DNA from: JANWHF01 sp036276235
Lineage (GTDB): Bacteria; Planctomycetota; Phycisphaerae; Tepidisphaerales; Tepidisphaeraceae
Length of the DNA stretch: 12,897 nt
NCBI GenBank assembly: GCA_036276235.1
Contig: DATBDZ010000476.1
Coordinates: 1 to 12,897 of the forward strand
Reading direction: 5' to 3'
This document shows, piece by piece, positions 1 through 5,046 of the stretch. A program made the translations under genes and the position numbers. Below the pieces are notes generated by a model, which ran no database searches, was not told the DNA's origin, and saw only the letters and a list, made by a program, of their open reading frames with translations. Numbering within the stretch: position 1 is the first letter of the stretch; every line of letters starts with the position of its first letter.

Positions 1-1080
1 CAGGAGGCAGGTCATCGCGACCAGAAGATTGGCCAGCAGGAAGAGAATCAGCTCGAGGATTTGGCTGGTGGAACAGACGCCGCTGCTGACGCCATAAGGG
101 CGCGCGAGGAAAACTCTCCCCGCGACCTGCCAGATAACGCCGGGCAGATATCGCGCCAGCTCGGAGGTGGACCAGATGCGCGTGGTCGGTGCGATCGGCA
201 GGCGATGGCCAAAGCCGATGAGAATTCGTCGCCACGCCATTGCGCGGAAGACGAAGAGGAAGATTGCGAACATGACCGATGCGAGCACGAGGCGATCCCA
301 ATGGATCTGCCAGACCCGCGCGCGAAATTCGGGCCAGTTGCGCACGATCGGCCGCGCGATGCCGGCGAAGATCAGCAGCGTGATGAGCAATCCGCCGAGC
401 CGGCGAATCCACGGCTTGGCGCGCGCCCAGAAGCTGCGGACCGATTGCTTGCGGTCTTCGGTGATCGCCAGGATCTCATCATCGGGCGCGCGCGTCACCG
501 GCCCGCCGGGCCGAAGCCGGCGCGGGCGTCGGCGGGGGGGAAGAAGATCGATCCCCTTGCGGCGCATCCAGGGGCGAATGCGCCGGCGAATCGCCGGCAC
601 AAACTTCAACCCGCGATTGATCAGATACAGCGACTGCAATCCGCCGAACCAGAGCAGGAGCGCCGCCGCGGAATAGACGAAGCCGACGTTGATATCGGTG
701 TTGCGCGTCCAGCGTCCGGGGATGCCATATTTCCAGTTGAGATAGAAGACCGAAACCGCCGGCGCGAGCAGCGCGACTGCCGCCACCCATCTTCGGAACG
801 GGCGGCTGCCGCGCGGAATCGATTTGCCTTTGAGCACGCGCGCCGTCAGCCCGCGCTTACCGGGAAAAGTGATCAGCGCAAATCCAATAAAAAAAAGCGG
901 AACGCCAAAAGGCCCTGGCGAGACCAATCCCACGGCCCCCGAGGAGAGGATGAGGATCCAGCCGATGACATTTTTGAGAATGACCCACAGGTACTTAATG
1001 ATGCGCGGCGGCCGCCGCGCGCCGGGGCTTTCAGCGGGACCTGTGGGCGGCTCGAGTTGGACTACGCTTTGGGAATCCAT
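1..1080 (-). CDS. PGPGW-like / flippase-like (UPF0104) membrane protein, 3' end outside window
   Basis: The minus strand is open from an ATG at 1080 to the window edge, 360 codons with no stop, so the C-terminus is missing. Residues 41-72 form two hydrophobic segments with PGPFG at 55-59, followed by a basic FPGKRG turn; this resembles the PGPGW family of small two-helix membrane proteins. Further hydrophobic segments lie near 98-114, 133-150, 226-243, 262-280 and 339-360. A very Arg/Pro-rich cytoplasmic-type loop covers about 164-199. From about 226 the sequence resembles the LPG_synthase_TM / UPF0104 family, a flippase-like fold found in MprF and AglD relatives: note STSELARYLPGVIWQVAGR at 304-322 and a following S-x-x-L-E. 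Members translocate or modify lipid-linked substrates; the substrate here is unknown. About half of the expected UPF0104 domain is visible. No clear ribosome binding site precedes the ATG. It is divergent from hpt, with repeats between them. The family call is fairly sure; the PGPGW link is less so. Confidence 0.8.
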   Translation of the reverse strand, partial: MDSQSVVQLEPPTGPAESPGARRPPRIIKYLWVILKNVIGWILILSSGAVGLVSPGPFGVPLFFIGFALITFPGKRGLTARVLKGKSIPRGSRPFRRWVAAVALLAPAVSVFYLNWKYGIPGRWTRNTDINVGFVYSAAALLLWFGGLQSLYLINRGLKFVPAIRRRIRPWMRRKGIDLLPPRRRPRRLRPGGPVTRAPDDEILAITEDRKQSVRSFWARAKPWIRRLGGLLITLLIFAGIARPIVRNWPEFRARVWQIHWDRLVLASVMFAIFLFVFRAMAWRRILIGFGHRLPIAPTTRIWSTSELARYLPGVIWQVAGRVFLARPYGVSSGVCSTSQILELILFLLANLLVAMTCLL

Positions 1081-1094
1081 TTTGTCCGGATGTC

Positions 1095-1220
1095 GTTGGG
1101 GCTAACCTTGTGTTCGCCCGGTTCCGTTCGCAAGCGAACGGTGGGTGAACACAAGGTTCACCCCTACAAACGACGTCAACCGCGCGATCGACGCCGGGCG
1201 AACACAAGGTTCGCCCCTAC
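1095..1220. repeat. REP-like hairpin cluster, family 1 (three copies)
   Basis: There are three copies of a short hairpin with an 8-nt stem and a CTTGT loop. Copy 1 is on the plus strand: GTTG at 1095-1098, then a stem at 1099-1106 and 1112-1119 with one mismatch. Copies 2 (1143-1167) and 3 (1196-1220) are on the minus strand and are each preceded by an exact GTAG (1164-1167 and 1217-1220). The stem of copy 2 reads GGGTGAAC/GTTCACCC and that of copy 3 GGGCGAAC/GTTCGCCC, so the two differ by one compensated base pair. Copies 1 and 2 also pair with each other as a large imperfect inverted repeat. The cluster fills most of the divergent gap between the membrane protein gene and hpt. Confidence 0.85.
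1124..1141. repeat. Small perfect palindrome between family-1 copies
   Basis: CCGTTCGC and GCGAACGG are exact inverted copies separated by AA. Because a 2-nt loop is too tight, the practical form is a stem of 7 bp with a 4-nt loop. It sits exactly between the oppositely oriented copies 1 and 2 of the neighbouring repeat, so it is the natural tip of a larger imperfect cruciform covering about 1098-1164. No T-run follows on either side, so it is not a typical intrinsic terminator. Confidence 0.7.
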
Positions 1221-1296
1221 TGGAAAGCGCCCGGCGATTCTAAGCAATCCTCCCGCCCCCGGCGACAGAGCCGCCCCGTAGCGGTAAATTATCCCA

Positions 1297-1863
1297 ATGC
1301 TGGCCGATGTCGATCGCATCCTCATCTCCCGCGAGCAGATCGCCGAACGCGTGCGCGAGATGGCGCGGCAGATCACCGAAGATATTTCCGGGCAGTCCGG
1401 CGAAATCACCATCGTCCCGATCCTCACCGGTGCGATGATTTTTTGCGGCGATCTGATCCGCCACATCCCGGTCACGCTGCGCATCGGCATGATTACCGTC
1501 AGCAGCTACCCCGGCCGCAGCATTCAGAGCCAGGGGGCACAGGTGATCGCGCGGCAGCTTGAGGATGTTCGCGATAGAAACGTGCTGCTCGTGGACGATA
1601 TATTGGATACGGGTAAGACACTGGGGCTGGTGGTGCCGCTGATCCGCGAGATGGGTGCTTGCAGCGTGCGAACCTGCGTGCTGTTGCGGAAAGACCGGCC
1701 GCCGGCGCGATCCTTTGCCGCCGACTATGTGGGATTCGATATCCCGGATGAATTTGTGGTGGGTTACGGCCTGGATTTTAATAATTACTATCGAAATCTG
1801 CCCGACATTGTTACGCTAAAGCCGCACGTATTGGAGAACGCTCGTGAGCATTCGCCGAGATAA
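1297..1863 (+). CDS. hpt: Hypoxanthine phosphoribosyltransferase
   Basis: The 188-residue product transfers the phosphoribosyl group of PRPP to hypoxanthine or guanine, giving IMP or GMP in cytoplasmic purine salvage. The PRPP loop is VLLVDDILDTGKTL at 96-109, with the acidic pair D100-D101 for ribose and magnesium. K132 (LLRKDRP) is the expected base-contacting lysine. ADYVGFDIPDEFVVGYGLDF at 142-161 and the YRNLPDI tail (165-171) are typical of bacterial Hpt, and the length is normal (about 175-190). The ATG at 1297 is chosen because the family usually starts a few residues before the ILIS segment. No Shine-Dalgarno is visible upstream; instead TAAATT lies 6 nt before the ATG, so a leaderless message is possible. 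The next gene overlaps its end by 20 nt. The call is firm. Confidence 0.96.
   Translation: MLADVDRILISREQIAERVREMARQITEDISGQSGEITIVPILTGAMIFCGDLIRHIPVTLRIGMITVSSYPGRSIQSQGAQVIARQLEDVRDRNVLLVDDILDTGKTLGLVVPLIREMGACSVRTCVLLRKDRPPARSFAADYVGFDIPDEFVVGYGLDFNNYYRNLPDIVTLKPHVLENAREHSPR
1833..1836 (+). promoter_or_regulatory. Ribosome binding site of the PH-domain gene, inside hpt
   Basis: GGAG stands 7 nt before the GTG at 1844 and lies within the last codons of hpt. It decides in favour of the GTG start and the 20-nt overlap, and suggests that the second gene is translationally coupled to hpt. Confidence 0.65.
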
Positions 1864-2470
1864 AGATCGACTCCGGCCGGTGGGCAGCTTTGCTAAGCTG
1901 CGCATCCCGGTGCTGCAGGCGGACGGCGTCGTTGCCGGCCCGGCTTCAATCTCCGCCCCGGCGGCGGTTGGCGTCGCAACGCTGCTCACCCGCCAGGTTC
2001 TTCGTGATGGCGAAGTCGTCATCCTAATCCTTAAGCCTTCGCGCTGGATGGTGGCGCTTTCGTCGCTGCGGTTCATTGCTGCTGTGCTGATCGCCGCCTT
2101 CGCGGGATATCTGAACAATCCGCGGCTTACGCATGTGTATGTCGAAGCCGCCTCACTGGCGGTGATCGCGCGGCTGGCGTGGGCAACGCTCCAATGGATG
2201 GGCCGACTCTACGTCCTGACCGATCAGCGCATCGTCCGCATCGGCGGCGTGTGGACCGCGGAAATCTTCGAATGCCCGCTGCGCCGCGTCGCGCGAACGC
2301 GCATGCTCCCCAGCCTGCGCGAAAAACTGGTGCGCAGCGGCTCGATCGAAATCATGCCACAGGATGAAAGCGCCCCGTGTGCCATCTGGCAAACCATCCG
2401 CCGGCCGAAGGAAGTACAAGAGCAAATCCAGCAGGCGATCCGCCGGGCGAAGCAGGGGTGCGGGTGGTAG
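1844..2470 (+). CDS. Membrane-anchored bacterial PH-domain (bPH_2, YdbS-like) protein
   Basis: The product is 208 residues, starting at GTG with a good GGAG site. After an N-terminal region without recognisable features, hydrophobic segments lie at about 68-89 and 97-117. They are followed by RLYVLTDQRIVRIGGVW at 121-137 and a region ending near 172 with RSGSIEIMP. The LTDQRIV...G sequence and the later GSI-type strand are characteristic of the bPH_2 / DUF304 (YdbS-like) fold, which places a pleckstrin-homology-like domain at the cytoplasmic membrane face. The molecular role of these proteins is mostly unknown. The C-terminal 25 residues are charged and probably helical. The overlap with hpt argues for a shared transcript, but no functional link to purine salvage is evident. 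The N-terminal 50 residues are weakly conserved-looking, so a later start cannot be excluded. Confidence 0.75.
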   Translation: MSIRRDKDRLRPVGSFAKLRIPVLQADGVVAGPASISAPAAVGVATLLTRQVLRDGEVVILILKPSRWMVALSSLRFIAAVLIAAFAGYLNNPRLTHVYVEAASLAVIARLAWATLQWMGRLYVLTDQRIVRIGGVWTAEIFECPLRRVARTRMLPSLREKLVRSGSIEIMPQDESAPCAIWQTIRRPKEVQEQIQQAIRRAKQGCGW

Positions 2471-2508
2471 GGCTTGGTCTCAGCTTTAGCGATTCGCGAT
2501 CTCAAAAT

Positions 2509-2545
2509 CGTCATGCTGAGGTACTCCGAAGCATCTGGCTGATGC
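2509..2545. repeat. Possible dispersed repeat containing a small hairpin
   Basis: The segment starts CGTCATGCTGAGGTACTCCG and continues AAGCATCTGG. From memory, sequences of the form GTCATGCTGAG...CGAAGCATCT recur in intergenic regions of several bacterial phyla, so this is probably one more copy. GCATC (2531-2535) and GATGC (2541-2545) form a small stem with a 5-nt loop. Only one copy is present in the window, so its repeat status rests on recall. Confidence 0.4.
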
Positions 2546-2587
2546 GCGCGAATGAGCCAAGTGCTTGCAAATACCTGCTCTGAAAAT

Positions 2588-2648
2588 GCGGCGGGCAGTG
2601 CCCGCCCTACGCGCCAAGCGCAGTCGTAGGGCGGGCACTGCCCGCCGC
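2588..2648. repeat. REP-like inverted pair, family 2
   Basis: Two perfect 24-nt inverted arms (2588-2611 and 2625-2648) are separated by 13 nt. Each arm is itself a hairpin, GGCGGGC/GCCCGCC with a 3-nt loop (AGT or ACT). The right arm carries GTAG immediately 5' of the stem (2626-2629); the left arm has the complementary CTAC at 2607-2610, so the two GTAG tags face each other. A partial copy of the same family starts at 12884. There is no downstream T-run, so this is not a classical terminator, although it lies between two plus-strand transcription units and could stabilise or end a message. Confidence 0.9.
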
Positions 2649-2812
2649 TTTCGTGCGTCGCGGGTGGACCGTAGGCACGGCGAGCACGCAGCCGGACAAA
2701 TCCTCGAAGTGGTCCTGTCGAACAACTCTGAGGCCTTTAGTCCCACTTTCCGCATCGCCTGTTTTTGCCTGGCAGCATATTGTCGCACCCCAATTCTGCC
2801 GATCTCGAAGTC

Positions 2813-3442
2813 ATGACGGCTCCCAAGAAATGGGCGCGGATTCTGACGGGACGCTCGTTGGTATGCGTTTGGGCGGCGGCGGTTTGTTTCGGCTCATTTG
2901 AGATGGTCCGATATCAAATGAAGCCGGCGCCCGCGTCTGCCGCGGTGGCGCAGCGGTGGCCTTCCTCTCTCGATCTGACTCCCAGTGCGACCACGCCGAC
3001 GCTCGTCGTGAGCTTGCATCCGCAATGTCCCTGCTCGCGCGCTACCGTTCACGAGTTGGCGGAGCTGATGTCGCGGGCGAAGGGCCGTCTCTCCGCATAT
3101 GTGTTGTTTGTGAAGCCGTCGGGCGCGCCGGCGGATTGGCTGGATGGCGATCTGATGAAGCTCGCCAAGGCCATTCCAAATATCTCGGTCGTCGTCGATG
3201 AAGGGGGCCGAAATGCGGCGGCATTAGGGGCAACGACTTCCGGCCAAACCATCGTCTACGACGTGACCGCGAAAGTGCAATTCAACGGCGGAATCACCGA
3301 CGGGCGCGGCCACGAAGGGGAAAACGCTGGTCTTGCTGCGATTCTTGCCATTGTGCGCGACGGAAAGTCGCAAGTTTCCGAAACGCCCGTTTATGGATGC
3401 TCGCTGGGGGTGTGCAGCGTCGCCGCGCACGGGAAGGATTAG
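2813..3442 (+). CDS. Membrane-tethered thioredoxin-fold protein with a Cys-Pro-Cys motif
   Basis: The 209-residue product starts at the ATG at 2813; an upstream in-frame TTG (2765) adds 16 unlikely residues. One hydrophobic segment (about 14-31) preceded by positive charges should anchor it with the rest outside the cytoplasm. A thioredoxin-like fold follows: the strand TLVVSLHP (63-70), then QCPCSRATVHELAEL, giving a redox or metal site H69-x-x-C72-P-C74. The downstream helix and the VVVDEGG strand (126-132) fit that fold. Two C-terminal marks stand out: FNGGITDGRGHEGEN (157-171) and YGCSLGVC with C196 and C201. I recall similar proteins annotated as RedB, but do not claim that name. CxC is unlike the CxxC of ordinary thioredoxins, so a copper/SCO-like or thiol-sensing role is possible. 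Its stop is 2 nt from the kinase start, so it probably feeds a signal to that kinase; this is inference. Confidence 0.75.
   Translation: MTAPKKWARILTGRSLVCVWAAAVCFGSFEMVRYQMKPAPASAAVAQRWPSSLDLTPSATTPTLVVSLHPQCPCSRATVHELAELMSRAKGRLSAYVLFVKPSGAPADWLDGDLMKLAKAIPNISVVVDEGGRNAAALGATTSGQTIVYDVTAKVQFNGGITDGRGHEGENAGLAAILAIVRDGKSQVSETPVYGCSLGVCSVAAHGKD
3432..3438 (+). promoter_or_regulatory. Ribosome binding site of the histidine kinase
   Basis: GGAAGGA is placed 6 nt before the ATG at 3445. It selects this start over the in-frame ATG at 3397, which would sit inside the preceding gene and have no such site. Confidence 0.75.
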
Positions 3443-3444
3443 GC

Positions 3445-5046
3445 ATGACTCAGTCGTCGAATATCCCGCCGGCGCTGGTCGATCGCATCCGCGAGCGCGC
3501 CATCGTCCTGCGCGATGAGCATCAGATCACGCTCTGGAAACAAACAGATCGGCTCTTCGCCGGACTGCTCATCCTGCAATGGCTTGTGGGGATCGGCGTC
3601 GCGCTGTGGATCTCGCCGAGGGCGTGGGAGGGCTTGGAAAGTTATCCGCATCCTCACGTATGGTCCGCTATTTTTCTTGGCGGATTGATTGCCGCCTGCC
3701 CGGTGGCGCTTGCCATGGTGCGGCCCGGCGAGGCGATGACACGATTCGTCATCTCCGCCGCCCAGGTTTTGCATTCGGCGTTGCTGATCCATCTGTCGGG
3801 CGGGCGAATCGAAACGCATTTTCACGTTTTCGGTTCGCTGGCCTTCCTGAGTTTCTATCGCGATTGGCGCGTGCTCGTGCCGGCCACGCTGATTGTCGCG
3901 GCCGACCATGCAATCCGCGGCCTCTACTGGCCCGAGTCGGCCTTCGGAGTCGCAATCACATCGCACTGGCGCTGGCTTGAGCACGCGGGTTGGGTTGTCT
4001 TTGAGGACGTCATTCTGATCTGGAGCTGTCTGCGCGGCGCGCGCGAAATCGCACTGCTTGCCGCTCGCCAGGCGGAGCTGGAGACGATTAATCACCGCGT
4101 GGAAGCCGAAGTGGCGCGGCAAACCGAGCGGCTGGAATCTGTGACTCAGGAACTGGTCGGCACCGCCCGCCGCGCCGGCATGGCGGAAATCGCCACCGGC
4201 GTTTTGCATAACGTCGGCAATGTCCTCAACAGCGTGAATGTCGCCGCCACCGTCGCGGTGCGCAAGGTCAAGGAATCCGAAATCGCCAGCGTGGCCAAGG
4301 TCAGCGACATGCTGCAGAGCCACAAGGATGATCTGGCCGGCTTCCTGGGCGCTGACGAGCGCGGCAAGCATCTTCTGGCCTTTCTCCAGGAACTGGGCAA
4401 TTGCCTTGACAAGGAACAGAGCGGGCTGCTCGACGAGTTGCAAACCGTCACGACCGGGCTGGAACATATCAAGGGAATCGTCGGCGCACAGCAACAACAT
4501 GCCAAGAGCGGAAGCCTGCGCGAAAAGATCCAGCCGGCCGATCTTGTCGAACAGGCGATCTCGATGGATTTTGGGTCAGACACCGACCCCCAGTTCCAGG
4601 TCATCCGCGATTTCAGGGTGACGACGCCGATCATCCTCGAAAAGCACAAGGTGCTGCAGATTCTGATCAACCTGCTGAGCAATGCCCGAAAGGCGATCAG
4701 CGAGAGCAGCCGCCCGGACGGCAGAATCAACATCTCGATCGAAGCCGTCGAGCGGGCCGAGGGCCATCGCGTGCATTTTGTGGTGCGCGACAACGGCGTC
4801 GGCATCCGCAATGAACATCTGGCGAAGATTTTTTCGCACGGCTTCACCACGCAGGCGAGCGGCCATGGATTTGGCCTTCATAGCGCCGCCAATGCCGCCC
4901 GCGAAATGGGCGGAAATCTTTTGGCGCACAGCGACGGAATCGGCCACGGAGCGACGTTTACGCTCGATCTTCCACTGGGGGGCATGACTTCCGCGGAGCA
5001 GATCGTGCAAGCGCGCAGTCAAGGAGTTCCATGCAATCAGCAATAG
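3445..5046 (+). CDS. Multi-pass membrane sensor histidine kinase (GVLHNVGN type)
   Basis: The 533-residue product starts at ATG 3445 with a strong ribosome binding site, 2 nt after the previous stop. Residues 36-197 form about six hydrophobic segments carrying histidines, including THFHVFGSLAFLSFYRDWRV (124-143) and ADHAIRGLYWP (153-163). I recall this HFHxF...YRDWR pattern from membrane sensor domains in some chemoreceptors; its ligand is not known to me. A coiled-coil linker (about 200-240) leads to the H-box GMAEIATGVLHNVGNVLNSV, with H255 the expected phosphoacceptor, and a long helical DHp insertion. The catalytic domain is intact: N-box NLLSNARKAI (409-418), DNGVGI (449-454), FSHGFTT (463-469) and GHGFGLHS (473-480). 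It should autophosphorylate and pass phosphate to the REC domain of the next gene, which overlaps its end by 16 nt. No receiver domain is fused. The kinase call is firm; the signal is unknown. Confidence 0.93.
   Translation: MTQSSNIPPALVDRIRERAIVLRDEHQITLWKQTDRLFAGLLILQWLVGIGVALWISPRAWEGLESYPHPHVWSAIFLGGLIAACPVALAMVRPGEAMTRFVISAAQVLHSALLIHLSGGRIETHFHVFGSLAFLSFYRDWRVLVPATLIVAADHAIRGLYWPESAFGVAITSHWRWLEHAGWVVFEDVILIWSCLRGAREIALLAARQAELETINHRVEAEVARQTERLESVTQELVGTARRAGMAEIATGVLHNVGNVLNSVNVAATVAVRKVKESEIASVAKVSDMLQSHKDDLAGFLGADERGKHLLAFLQELGNCLDKEQSGLLDELQTVTTGLEHIKGIVGAQQQHAKSGSLREKIQPADLVEQAISMDFGSDTDPQFQVIRDFRVTTPIILEKHKVLQILINLLSNARKAISESSRPDGRINISIEAVERAEGHRVHFVVRDNGVGIRNEHLAKIFSHGFTTQASGHGFGLHSAANAAREMGGNLLAHSDGIGHGATFTLDLPLGGMTSAEQIVQARSQGVPCNQQ
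5021..5026 (+). promoter_or_regulatory. Ribosome binding site of the REC-GGDEF-EAL gene
   Basis: AAGGAG lies 4 nt before the ATG at 5031, inside the last codons of the kinase gene. Together with the 16-nt overlap of the two genes, it points to translational coupling of kinase and response regulator. Confidence 0.7.

Larger units (their letters stand above)
2471..2812. other. Gene-free stretch, 342 nt, with dispersed repeats
   Basis: No convincing gene was found on either strand. The stretch holds a possible dispersed repeat (2509-2545), a perfect inverted repeat pair (2588-2648) and a remaining AT-richer segment before the gene at 2813. That last segment, about 2700-2812, must carry the promoter of the three-gene operon, but I see no box pair that stands out. 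The short reading frames here merely read through the palindromes and have no family-like features. Confidence 0.6.

Noticed and set aside
1095..1220. CRISPR array
   Set aside because: The repeats are short, differ between copies, occur in both orientations and are unevenly spaced, and no cas gene is present.
61..1281. Long plus-strand reading frame of 406 codons
   Set aside because: It is antisense to a membrane protein with clear hydrophobic segments and family motifs. Its own product is a featureless Arg/Asp/Pro-rich sequence that also runs through the repeat cluster.
2765..2812. Upstream TTG start for the thioredoxin-fold gene
   Set aside because: It adds 16 residues with no conservation signal, and it would bury the anchor behind a polar stretch. 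The ATG at 2813 places positive charges directly before the membrane segment.
3439..4500. Minus-strand reading frame of 353 codons opposite the histidine kinase
   Set aside because: The plus strand has all kinase boxes and a strong ribosome binding site. The minus frame has no recognisable motif and is explained by high GC at third positions.
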